A stretch of 64,000 nt of DNA, taken from positions 682,001 to 746,000 of the forward strand of contig NC_014394.1 of assembly GCF_000145255.1 (NCBI RefSeq), given 5' to 3'. The notes beneath the pieces are model-generated. The model was given only the letters and a program-made list of their open reading frames with translations. It was not told the DNA's origin and did not search any database. A program made the position numbers and the translations under genes. This DNA is from Gallionella capsiferriformans ES-2 (GTDB taxonomy: Bacteria > Pseudomonadota > Gammaproteobacteria > Burkholderiales > Gallionellaceae). Positions 28,584-36,225 of this stretch are shown piece after piece. How positions within the stretch are numbered: the stretch's first letter is position 1; the number at the start of each line of letters is the position of its first letter.

Positions 28584-29570
28584 ATGAGTACTCATCACGT
28601 TAAAGAGGGGGCGGCAGGTTTTCCTCCATCCTCCATCCTCAATCCTCAATCCTCAACGGCAGTGGTCTTCGCCTATCACAACGTCGGCGTGCGCTGCCTG
28701 TCCGTGCTGTTAGCTCACGGTGTGGACGTAAAACTGGTGGTGACTCATACAGATAATCCCAATGAGAATATCTGGTTTGACAGTGTCGCGGAACTGGCGG
28801 CCTTGCACGGTATCCCTGTGATTACGCCTGCGAATCCGAATGAATCGGTTGTCGTCGAACAGATTCGCGCGTTGCAGCCTGATTTCTTCTTTTCCTTTTA
28901 CTATCGGGAAATGCTCAAAGCGCCGTTGCTGGCGATCCCGCATCGGGGCGCGTTGAATATGCACGGGTCGCTGTTGCCGAAATACCGCGGGCGCGTGCCG
29001 GTAAATTGGGCGATAATCAAAGGCGAAACCGAAACGGGTTCGACCTTGCACTACATGACCGAGAAACCGGACAACGGTGATATCGTTGCGCAGCAGGCCG
29101 TGCCGATTCTGCCCGATGACACGGCGTTGCAGGTGTTTCAGAAGGTGACCGTTGCGGCGGAAATTGCGCTAAACAACGTGTTGCCGGCATTGCTCGCAGG
29201 CCGTGCGCGCGCGGTGAAACAGGATTTGAGTCTGGGCGCCTATTTTGGCGGACGGAATGCGGCGGATGGTGTGATTGACTGGCAGCAAAGCGCTGTACAG
29301 ATCCATAATCTGATTCGTGCGGTAGCGCCGCCTTACCCGGGCGCCGCGACGCAGCTGATGGGGCGTCCGATGCGCATTTTGCAGACGCTGGTGACGAAGT
29401 GCAGGGCCTCGAAGGATAAGCCTGCGTTCTACGTCAAAGAAGGCCGCGCCTACGCGATCTGCGGTGAGGGCGTGTTGCGCGTGCTGCGTTTTGAACTGGA
29501 TGGCGCAGAATTAAGCGCTGAAGAATTCGCCGGACGTTACGGTGTGCAAAGATTTGAATTTAATTGTTAA
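28584..29570 (+). CDS. UDP-L-Ara4N formyltransferase (stand-alone ArnA N-domain)
   Basis: A 328-residue formyltransferase matching the N-terminal half of E. coli ArnA. The core starts at AVVFAYHNVGVRCL (residue 26); the catalytic Asn and His are in LNMHGSLLPKYRGRVP and the Asp in KPDNGDIVAQQ. The first 25 residues are not family-like: residues 14-25 are encoded by a tandem heptanucleotide repeat (28622-28656). The true start may be the GTG at 28662; the ATG at 28584 has a G-rich SD about nine bases upstream. In enterobacteria this domain is fused to the decarboxylase that is here the next gene. Confidence 0.88.
   Translation: MSTHHVKEGAAGFPPSSILNPQSSTAVVFAYHNVGVRCLSVLLAHGVDVKLVVTHTDNPNENIWFDSVAELAALHGIPVITPANPNESVVVEQIRALQPDFFFSFYYREMLKAPLLAIPHRGALNMHGSLLPKYRGRVPVNWAIIKGETETGSTLHYMTEKPDNGDIVAQQAVPILPDDTALQVFQKVTVAAEIALNNVLPALLAGRARAVKQDLSLGAYFGGRNAADGVIDWQQSAVQIHNLIRAVAPPYPGAATQLMGRPMRILQTLVTKCRASKDKPAFYVKEGRAYAICGEGVLRVLRFELDGAELSAEEFAGRYGVQRFEFNC
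28622..28656 (+). repeat. Tandem heptanucleotide repeat, five units
   Basis: Two TCCTCCA units followed by three TCCTCAA units, without interruption, inside the 5' end of the formyltransferase reading frame. The unit length is not a multiple of three, so gain or loss of one unit would shift the frame between the ATG at 28584 and the conserved core. Confidence 0.9.
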
Positions 29571-29579
29571 GGAAATGAA

Positions 29580-30620
29580 ATGAAAAAAGTACTGATCCTC
29601 GGCGTGAACGGTTTTATCGGTCACCATCTGTCCAATAAAATACTCGCGACCACTGACTGGGAAGTTTACGGCATGGACATGAGCTCTGAGCGTATCGCGG
29701 ACCTGATCGGCCACGAGCGTTTTCATTTCTTCGAAGGCGACATTACCATCAACAAGGAATGGGTTGAATATCACGTCAAGAAGTGCGATGTGATTCTGCC
29801 GCTGGTTGCCATCGCCACGCCGTCCACTTACGTCAAGCAGCCGCTGCGCGTGTTCGAACTGGACTTTGAAGCCAATTTGCCTATCGTGCGTGCCGCAGTG
29901 AAATACGGCAAGCATCTGGTATTTCCGTCTACTTCCGAAGTGTACGGCATGTGTCATGACGAAGAATTCGACCCGGCAGAATCCGAACTGATCTGCGGTC
30001 CGATCAACAAGCCGCGCTGGATCTATTCCTGTTCCAAACAATTGATGGATCGCGTGATCTGGGGTTACGGTATGGAAGGGTTGAATTTCACCCTGTTCCG
30101 TCCGTTCAACTGGATCGGTGCAGGGCTCGATTCCATTCATACACCGAAGGAAGGCAGCTCGCGCGTGGTCACGCAATTTTTGGGCCATATCGTGCGCGGC
30201 GAAAACATCAGTCTGGTCGATGGCGGTCAGCAAAAGCGTGCGTTCACCTATGTGGATGACGGTATCAATGCGCTGATGAAGATCATCGAGAACAAAGATG
30301 GCGTCGCGACAGGGAAAATCTACAACATCGGCAATCCGGTCAATAATTTCTCGATCAAAGATCTGGCTGACATGATGTTGAAACTCGCCAACGAATATCC
30401 GGAATATCGCGAATCGGCACAAAAGGTAAAGATCCTCGAAACGACAGCCGCCGCATACTATGGCAAGGGTTATCAGGACGTGCAGAACCGCGTGCCAAAG
30501 ATCACCAATACCTGCGAAGAGCTGGGCTGGGCGCCGGTCATCAATATGGCGGACACGCTGCGCAATATTTTCGATGCGTATCGCGGTCAGGTCGGCGAAG
30601 CGCGCAAGCTGATGGACTAA
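29580..30620 (+). CDS. UDP-glucuronate oxidative decarboxylase (stand-alone ArnA C-domain)
   Basis: NAD-dependent short-chain dehydrogenase/epimerase of 346 residues, corresponding to the C-terminal half of ArnA, which converts UDP-glucuronate to UDP-4-keto-pentose. The Rossmann motif GVNGFIGHHL is at residues 8-17, the catalytic Ser/Glu in PSTSEVYGMC and the YxxxK pair in YSCSKQLMDRV; FRPFNWIGAGLDSI is also ArnA-like. It follows the formyltransferase by nine bases, and its stop shares one base with the arnD ATG. Confidence 0.9.
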   Translation: MKKVLILGVNGFIGHHLSNKILATTDWEVYGMDMSSERIADLIGHERFHFFEGDITINKEWVEYHVKKCDVILPLVAIATPSTYVKQPLRVFELDFEANLPIVRAAVKYGKHLVFPSTSEVYGMCHDEEFDPAESELICGPINKPRWIYSCSKQLMDRVIWGYGMEGLNFTLFRPFNWIGAGLDSIHTPKEGSSRVVTQFLGHIVRGENISLVDGGQQKRAFTYVDDGINALMKIIENKDGVATGKIYNIGNPVNNFSIKDLADMMLKLANEYPEYRESAQKVKILETTAAAYYGKGYQDVQNRVPKITNTCEELGWAPVINMADTLRNIFDAYRGQVGEARKLMD

Positions 30621-31522
30621 TGGCGAAACAGATCGCGCTTAAAATTGATGTGGACACCTATCGCGGAACGCGCGAAGGTGTTCCGCGTCTGGTTGAGGTA
30701 TTGCAGCGCTACCATGCGCAGGCGACGTTCTTCTTTACGCTGGGCCCGGATAATATGGGGCGGGCCATTTGGCGCGTGTTCCGTCCGGGCTATCTGAAAA
30801 AAGTATCGCGCATGTCGGTGGTCGAACACTACGGCATCAAGACCCTGTTGTACGGTACCTTGCTACCGGCACCCGATATCGGTAAAAAATGCGCCGGAAT
30901 TATGCGCAGCGTCAGGGATGCAGGATTTGAAGTCGGCATTCATTGCTTCGATCATGTGCGCTGGCAGGATCATGTGCTGGACAAGGATGCTGCATGGACG
31001 CAGCGCGAGTTGCAGCGTGCGATCGACCGTTACACCGAAATTTTTGCAGAGCCGCCTCATGCACATGCGGCAGCCGGCTGGCAGATGAATCGTCACGCAA
31101 TGCGTTTGATGCAGCGCTCGGGTTTTGACTATAGTTCCGATTCGCGCGGTACGCACCCCTTTATCCCGACCTGGCAGGCTGAGATTATCGCCTGTCCTCA
31201 GTTGCCGACGACCTTGCCGACGCTCGATGAGTTGATCAACCGGGACGGCATTACGCTTGATAATATCGCTGAACATTTTTTAACGCTGACGGCAGATGCG
31301 CCAGCAACGGGGCATGTGTATACCTTGCATGCCGAACTCGAAGGCGGAAAATGGATGCCGGTATTCGAGCAATTGTTGCAGGGCTGGCAGGCGCAGGGCT
31401 ATGAACTGGTTTCTATGCAGCAGTATTTGCAGGGGCTGGAAGCTGAGGCGTTGCCGCGTCATGAACTGTCGATGCAGGAAGTCGAGGGGCGTGTAGGCCG
31501 GCTGGCGGTACAGGGTGACTAA
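30620..31522 (+). CDS. arnD: 4-deoxy-4-formamido-L-arabinose-phosphoundecaprenol deformylase ArnD
   Basis: Polysaccharide-deacetylase-fold enzyme of 300 residues that removes the formyl group from the lipid-linked sugar. The N-terminal KIDVDTYRGTREGVPRLVEVL contains the metal/catalytic Asp pair, and GIHCFDHVRWQDHVLDKD the His-containing second motif; the PPHAHAAAGWQMN segment is typical of ArnD. It is the last gene of the cluster and is joined to the decarboxylase gene by a TAATG overlap. Confidence 0.9.
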   Translation: MAKQIALKIDVDTYRGTREGVPRLVEVLQRYHAQATFFFTLGPDNMGRAIWRVFRPGYLKKVSRMSVVEHYGIKTLLYGTLLPAPDIGKKCAGIMRSVRDAGFEVGIHCFDHVRWQDHVLDKDAAWTQRELQRAIDRYTEIFAEPPHAHAAAGWQMNRHAMRLMQRSGFDYSSDSRGTHPFIPTWQAEIIACPQLPTTLPTLDELINRDGITLDNIAEHFLTLTADAPATGHVYTLHAELEGGKWMPVFEQLLQGWQAQGYELVSMQQYLQGLEAEALPRHELSMQEVEGRVGRLAVQGD

Positions 31523-31597
31523 GCGCTGCAAGGGTGTTTGGGCGTTGAGTTGAATATTAGCGTAGAGTTTCCATAAATCGGGTTGAGAGGTGATGTG

Positions 31598-32440
31598 ATG
31601 GGAGATAACAAGGCTTTGAATAATTGGGTGATTCTGCTCAGTCAGAGTGAACTGCCTGTTCTAAAGCACACTGCCAGAGAGTTGGCGCTGCTGCGTGAGG
31701 ATGAGAATAAACTCTCTGCGCATGCAATTGCAGCGGTTATCGCGCCCGATCCCATCATGACGGTTAAGTTGCTGCGTTATCTGCAAAGTCATAAACACAA
31801 GGCGCAAACGATGGAGTTGGTTCAGGTTGAGCAGGCGTTGCTGATGCTCGGCATGGAAACGTTCTTCAACAAAGTTACGGCGCAGCCTTTGATCGAAGAT
31901 ATGCTCAAGACGCATACGATTGCCTTGCCGCCGCTGCTACGCGTGGTGCATCGTTCACATCGCGCTTCCAGTTATGCTTTTGACTGGGCGGTACAGTTGC
32001 ACGACCTGCATTATGAGGAAGTGCGTATCGCAGCCCTGCTGCACGATATTGCCGAGATTCTGATGTGGTGTTTTGCGCCCGATTTAATGCTGGAAATTCG
32101 CGATTTGCAGTTGCACGACAAAGCGCTGCGCAGTAAGGATGTTCAGCAGCAAGTGCTCGGTTTTACGTTGGCTGAATTGCAAAAGGAGCTGATCGCCCAG
32201 TGGGGGTTGCCTCAGTTGCTGTTGCATCTGGTCAATGATTCGAGTTCGCAGCAGCCCCGGGTGCGCAACGTGATGCTGGCGGTCAATCTGGCGCGGCATT
32301 CGTCCAACGGTTGGGACGATGCGGCCCTGCCTGATGACTATAAGGATATTGCCGGCTTGTTGCGCATGACGCCTGAGCAGGTGTTTCTGAGGATAGGCAG
32401 CGATGCCGGTATTTTGTGCGATTTGAGCCGCCAGCATTGA
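31598..32440 (+). CDS. HDOD-domain signalling protein
   Basis: A 280-residue protein with an HDOD fold: LPVLKHTARELALLRE, IAAVIAPDPIMTVKLLRYLQS, then ALLHDIAEILMWCFAP, where the HD dipeptide survives. HDOD proteins act in signalling without a proven common activity. I use the ATG at 31598, preceded by GAGAGGTGATGTG; an upstream in-frame TTG at 31583 has less support. It stands alone, about 75 bp after arnD. Confidence 0.82.
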   Translation: MGDNKALNNWVILLSQSELPVLKHTARELALLREDENKLSAHAIAAVIAPDPIMTVKLLRYLQSHKHKAQTMELVQVEQALLMLGMETFFNKVTAQPLIEDMLKTHTIALPPLLRVVHRSHRASSYAFDWAVQLHDLHYEEVRIAALLHDIAEILMWCFAPDLMLEIRDLQLHDKALRSKDVQQQVLGFTLAELQKELIAQWGLPQLLLHLVNDSSSQQPRVRNVMLAVNLARHSSNGWDDAALPDDYKDIAGLLRMTPEQVFLRIGSDAGILCDLSRQH

Positions 32441-32734
32441 AAAACTTGCTGTTCTGAGTAGGGCGTCTCCTGCTAGGGTGTTGCGTCTGCTCACAGTCGC
32501 GTCAGTGGTCAAGCGCAGTCGGCCCGCTTTGATTTGCAATTTTTCATTGCAGGTGGCTTTCAATAATCAATGTGTGCACTAATGTCGTAGTGTCGATGAT
32601 GTTCCGGTGGGATGCCGGATAAAATATACAATCTATTCAATTGAATGCGGTAGGTTTTTTACGCGTATGGTTTGGTTTTTTCAGCGATGTATGACTGTGT
32701 GGAAAAATATTTTTTAAATAATTTAAATTTTATG
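32441..32734. other. Intergenic region before tRNA-Asn
   Basis: About 290 bp, becoming strongly AT-rich towards the tRNA. A weak hairpin (TCCGG/CCGGA around 32603-32620) is the only structure noticed. No gene is seen. Confidence 0.5.
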
Positions 32735-32762
32735 TTGACCGAATCGACAATCTCTATATAAT
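32735..32762 (+). promoter_or_regulatory. tRNA-Asn promoter
   Basis: TTGACC (32735-32740) and a perfect TATAAT (32757-32762) with a 16-bp spacer, placing transcription start about 8 nt before the mature tRNA. A GC-rich discriminator (GCGC) follows the -10, as in stringently controlled stable-RNA promoters. Confidence 0.8.
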
Positions 32763-32776
32763 GCGCACCTCTTCAT

Positions 32777-32852
32777 TCCCTGATAGCTCAGTCGGTAGAG
32801 CGACGGACTGTTAATCCGCAGGTCCCTGGTTCGAGTCCAGGTCGGGGAGCCA
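32777..32852 (+). tRNA. tRNA-Asn (anticodon GTT)
   Basis: A 76-nt cloverleaf. The acceptor stem pairs TCCCTGA with TCGGGGA, with discriminator G and an encoded CCA at 32850-32852. The D-arm has AGCTCAGTCGGTAGAGC, the anticodon loop reads CTGTTAA, and the T-loop is TTCGAGTCC. It is the last housekeeping feature before an AT-rich acquired region, and tRNA genes are common integration sites; no second copy of its 3' end is in the window. Confidence 0.97.
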
Positions 32853-32859
32853 GATAATC

Positions 32860-32887
32860 AAGGGGTTAGACGAAAGTCTAACCCCTT
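32860..32887 (+). terminator. Intrinsic terminator after tRNA-Asn
   Basis: A perfect 12-bp stem (AAGGGGTTAGAC and its complement) closed by a GAAA tetraloop, 8 nt after the tRNA. The 3' side has only a weak T-run (TTATCTGTTTC). Confidence 0.8.
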
Positions 32888-33238
32888 ATCTGTTTCTGGA
32901 ATTCTAAGCCGTGCCGTTAGCGTGCCGTTATGGCTTTGGCTAGGTCGCCAGCCATTTTCTCGTTTGTTTTAGAGTTTTCTTAGGCGTCATGCCTAAAATA
33001 TTTCTGTTGTAAATAATTTATTTATTTTAATTCAATTGGTTGTATGGCTTATTCCATACCTTCAGCTCCCGATCTTTTATCTGCTATTGTAGGTAATGTG
33101 TTTGGTTAGCCTGACCTTGGGTTTTTTCGAAAACTTCTTGAGTGATATCCAAGGAGTCACCAAAAAACGCTTTATTTGCCGGCAATTCCAACTTGCTCCG
33201 ATTTATAGTCACTCCTGTTTCTAACCACAGGAGGCTAT
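32888..33238. other. AT-rich island boundary region
   Basis: A 351-bp non-coding stretch between the tRNA terminator and the first island gene. It holds a tandem GTGCCGTTA/GCGTGCCGTTA motif (about 32910-32930), an AT-rich tract and the first copy of a 13-bp repeat (33029-33041). On the minus strand a short open stretch ending MAGDLAKAITAR-stop (about 32925-32960) may be the tail of a degraded gene, too short to name. The left attachment site of the island should lie between the tRNA and here. Confidence 0.45.
33029..33041. repeat. 13-bp direct repeat, left copy
   Basis: AATTCAATTGGTT, identical to 34401-34413. The pair encloses the small helix-turn-helix gene and the recombinase gene. Confidence 0.55.
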
Positions 33239-33481
33239 ATGCAAAATTTCAATCCACTAGTTGTACTCGCCGTTGTTCGGGCGGAATGTTCTATACGTAG
33301 AAAACGGAGTACATGGGGTACTTCTGTCCTTACCAAATATTTGGCTGAGTTGATCACGCTTAGGAATAATGGAGCCTCCTTGGCTGAAATTCGGTTTTGG
33401 TTAAAAAAGCATAAACGCATAAAAGTTGCACGATCGACTATCAAACGTTTTTTAGATAAAAAAAAGGCAGCGGTTATTTGA
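33239..33481 (+). CDS. Small DNA-binding protein (predicted helix-turn-helix)
   Basis: An 80-residue basic protein. The C-terminal half, YLAELITLRNNGASLAEIRF followed by WLKKHKRIKVARSTIKRFLDK, reads as a helix-turn-helix of the type found in small plasmid and ICE regulators. A strong AGGAGG lies about 5 nt before the ATG. It is 9 bp upstream of the recombinase gene and probably cotranscribed with it, so a role in controlling or assisting recombination is plausible (inference). No named family is claimed. Confidence 0.7.
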   Translation: MQNFNPLVVLAVVRAECSIRRKRSTWGTSVLTKYLAELITLRNNGASLAEIRFWLKKHKRIKVARSTIKRFLDKKKAAVI

Positions 33482-33490
33482 GGGGCGAGA

Positions 33491-34399
33491 ATGGCTACTT
33501 TTCGCTCCTCTACCAGTCAAGCTAAACACGCCGTTCAAAAAAAGCGTGCTATTGGTAAGTCGAGCCATGCCAAGGCAGGTGGGGATGGCAAGATTCACAG
33601 TCTTGGAACAGAGCGGACTTATCTGGAGTCGCTAAAAAAGGTAGCTGAGTATATTACTCAAAATCGGTTGGATTATGCGGGTCGAGGACTGTCTGGTTTA
33701 ACAAGTGAAATTGCTGAGAGCTACCTAGAGCATAGGTCGCAGGACGTTGGGCAGAAGCAGCTGGACAAGGACCGTCAGGCGATGCAGATACTACTGGGTG
33801 TAAAGCTGCCGATTGTTAAGAGTGAGTTAGAGCAAGCGCAGCATAGTCGAGCCTACACATTTCAACAAATTGAATTGATTGTTTCAGCACAGTCTCAAAA
33901 GCATTCGCTATCTACCCAAATCGCAGCCAATGCAGGCCTCCGTGCCCATGAGCTTCTGACACTTATGCCTGTTAATTTGATGAGAAAGTTATCCGATCGA
34001 AAATGGACGGATGATAGATTTTTGGGACGGAATGATGTGGAGAGATATACGGTTAAAGGCAAAGGGGGGCTGGTGCGGGAAGTTGCTATTTCTCATGATC
34101 TGTCTAAGCGGTTGGAATTATTGCGTTTGCCAGTGCCGCAACAGTTTAAGGATCGTGATATTTACTATTCGCAGTTTTATGATATTGGCGGAGGAAAGCA
34201 GTGGAGTGACTCTTTTACTAAAGCCGCTGATCGTGAGTTAGGATGGACGACTGGTGGGCACGGGGTAAGGCATACTTATGCGCAATCCCGGATGATGACT
34301 TTGCTATCAGCAGGTATAAATTACGATTTGGCGTTAGCAATTGTAAGTCAGGAAATGGGTCATTTCAGGCCTGATATCACGGAAGTGTATTTACGTTGA
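33491..34399 (+). CDS. Tyrosine recombinase / phage-type integrase
   Basis: A 302-residue site-specific recombinase. The catalytic tetrad can be read: Arg in NAGLRAHELLTLMP, His-x-x-Arg in HGVRHTYAQSRM, His in QEMGHFRPDITE and the nucleophile Tyr three residues from the C-terminus (EVYLR). The N-terminal SAM-like core-binding domain is LESLKKVAEYITQN onwards; residues 1-40 are basic and resemble an arm-binding tail. It is much shorter than typical tRNA-targeting ICE integrases (about 400 residues), so whether it mobilises the whole island is uncertain. The gene ends just before the second 13-bp repeat. Confidence 0.88.
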   Translation: MATFRSSTSQAKHAVQKKRAIGKSSHAKAGGDGKIHSLGTERTYLESLKKVAEYITQNRLDYAGRGLSGLTSEIAESYLEHRSQDVGQKQLDKDRQAMQILLGVKLPIVKSELEQAQHSRAYTFQQIELIVSAQSQKHSLSTQIAANAGLRAHELLTLMPVNLMRKLSDRKWTDDRFLGRNDVERYTVKGKGGLVREVAISHDLSKRLELLRLPVPQQFKDRDIYYSQFYDIGGGKQWSDSFTKAADRELGWTTGGHGVRHTYAQSRMMTLLSAGINYDLALAIVSQEMGHFRPDITEVYLR

Positions 34400-34400
34400 C

Positions 34401-34413
34401 AATTCAATTGGTT
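34401..34413. repeat. 13-bp direct repeat, right copy
   Basis: AATTCAATTGGTT, identical to 33029-33041, starting 2 bp after the recombinase stop codon. Confidence 0.55.
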
Positions 34414-34468
34414 ACATTTATATTGTGAACATCCTGCTTAGGCAGAGTACGATTGACACCCGTAAAAG

Positions 34469-34780
34469 GTGTTGTGTTCGTTCGGTTTTTTACGCGGCTG
34501 CAAAGTCAAAACCAAACATGTCGCACTGATAAAAGTAGCTTTTTATCCTTCAACTTGGTACCGCAAGGTATCGTCACGTCTTGCGGTAGCAAGTCCACAA
34601 TCAAACATCACGTTGCTGGTGTTTATCATAAGCCCTCCGTCAGGCAGGGTGTTTTTCATTCAAATCATTCCAATAAGTAAAGTTTTAGTAGGTCCGATGA
34701 GAGCGCTATATTCTCAGGTCAATTTATTCAAAGCAGCCAAAGCCATCGCGCCGGCAGCTGGTAATAATGATGATGCGTAG
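34469..34780 (+). CDS. Possible phage Ash-family protein
   Basis: A 103-residue open frame with GTG start. Its middle part (KTKHVALIKVAFYPS, then SNITLLVFIISPPSGRVFF) resembles the pattern of the phage P4 Ash family, which is frequent in phages and integrative elements and often predicted from just this type of region. I recognise this only by pattern. A second open frame overlaps it (34453-34680), there is no clear ribosome binding site, and an inverted repeat (34559-34588) lies within it, so the stretch could instead be a conserved regulatory RNA or DNA element. Confidence 0.4.
   Translation: MLCSFGFLRGCKVKTKHVALIKVAFYPSTWYRKVSSRLAVASPQSNITLLVFIISPPSGRVFFIQIIPISKVLVGPMRALYSQVNLFKAAKAIAPAAGNNDDA
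34559..34588. repeat. 9-bp inverted repeat inside the Ash-like region
   Basis: TACCGCAAG (34559-34567) and its complement CTTGCGGTA (34580-34588) flank a 12-nt loop. It could form a hairpin in a transcript or be a protein-binding site. Confidence 0.5.
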
Positions 34781-35039
34781 AGTTGGTTGCTTTTCGTTCT
34801 GCCTGGCAATAGCCAGGAGTTACAGGCGTAGTACCGAGAAAATATTGAAAATTGTTTTTGGTTGAAGAGGAAAGCATCATTTTGACAAACTGGCGCTGCG
34901 CCAGGCCACACAGGTGGTGAAGCAGACGGTAGCTAAGCCGAGAGTTGTTTGCGAAGTGACGAAGAGCGAGATCAGTCCCAGCTCATCACCCACTAAATGG
35001 TGATAAATGGGGGCGAAACGGGATGGGTGACCTACCTCG

Positions 35040-35056
35040 CACTTGCAATGCAAGTG
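35040..35056. promoter_or_regulatory. Perfect 17-bp palindrome
   Basis: CACTTGCAATGCAAGTG: 8-bp arms around one central base. The shape is that of a dimeric regulator's operator. No flanking gene is convincing, so its target is unknown. Confidence 0.4.
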
Positions 35057-35921
35057 GTAGTAATTCTTACGGGGAATAAATTTTTATGTAATATTGCTTC
35101 ACCAATCGGGCATGCAATAGCGCCGGATGGTGAAGTTGCGTCTGGATTTTGATAAGTAAATAAGGGTATGGATGGTTTTTAATCGAAATTTTTTGTGCGG
35201 TACCCCGATTGAATCACGGTTATCTCGGTAGAATGCAGCTCGCAGCGCAGTAAGCGCGCCGAGGTATGGTTGGGGATTTTGCGGTAAAGGCGACTGCATG
35301 TATTTTTTTGGAAAACCATACTCCCTCCGCAGTGTATCGCCGAGTATGTGGCCGTAGATGAATTAGCTAACCTGCATCAACCTCACCCACCCCCTGAATT
35401 CTGGCAGCGTGTCGAGCGCGCATGTCGGACTTTGAACGACGAAAAGCCTAGCTTGTTGAATACGGCATAGACGTGGAAGGACTGTAGCAAGATAAACAAA
35501 TGCAACGGTGTGACTCAGTATTTTTAGTACTTGGCCTGTGAAAAAAATTTTGTTGCGTGCTGATTGTTGCGCGTTTCCTACTAAAGCCCATATTACCAAA
35601 GGCTGTACCTGCCTTTTTAAAAGTTCGACAGAGCGGGGGTGATATATGGGCGGGACGCAACAGTTTTGTGTTGGGACGTAACCGTCCTGAACGGCTACTC
35701 TTAACAAAGCTGGTCATCTGCAGGCGCAAAAAGCAGTCTTTTGAGGTGGTATATGAGCTGACATAAGATCAGAGGTGTTTCAAAAAAATCAACAAATCAG
35801 CACGCATCTAAGAATTTTCCAATATCTACATGGATGCTTAACTGATAACCTTCAAGAATTATTTGCCATATTATTTCGATAGCGAATCCGTGCTGTGTAT
35901 CGGAAATAATCCATTGCGACG

Positions 35922-36001
35922 GTCAGCAATCAGGCAGGCTAAATTTTGAATAGGGGACAATATTCAAGGGTCGGTTTGAGACAGTGTATTTTTCAATCCG
36001 T
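35922..36001 (+). repeat. 80-bp imperfect direct repeat, left copy
   Basis: Aligns without gaps to 42766-42845 over 80 positions with 62 identities by hand count; the first 29 positions differ at one base. The pair brackets the NERD-kinase-helicase module, in the same orientation. Confidence 0.85.
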
Positions 36002-36225
36002 ACATCGGGAATGTGCAAATAGAATTTCGCCTGTTCATGTTTGAGTGACAGCTATCCGTAAAGGCGCCTCTGGTGCACTTCGGAGAATAGCTCTGTATTA
36101 TTGCTAATTGCTGACAGTGGCGGGGAGGTTTGCCGGTGAGGAAGTTGGCAGACGAGTCAACCGTTTGGCATGTGAAGTTCCTCTGGCGGAAGGATTCTTT
36201 GAGTAATGGAATATAAGGAAGCGCT

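Larger units (their letters stand above)
34781..36225. other. Long non-coding island region
   Basis: About 1.4 kb without a convincing gene. Short open frames exist on both strands, but none has a ribosome binding site plus protein-like composition. It includes a perfect 17-bp palindrome (35040-35056) and the left copy of an 80-bp repeat (35922-36001). A decayed mobile-element remnant is the likeliest explanation. Confidence 0.5.

Noticed and set aside
32925..32990. Minus-strand fragment ending MAGDLAKAITAR as an integrase remnant
   Set aside because: Only about 20 codons are open; too little to name a family.
35363..35707. 114-residue minus-strand frame in the non-coding island region
   Set aside because: Competing frames overlap it, no ribosome binding site, and the protein does not look natural.
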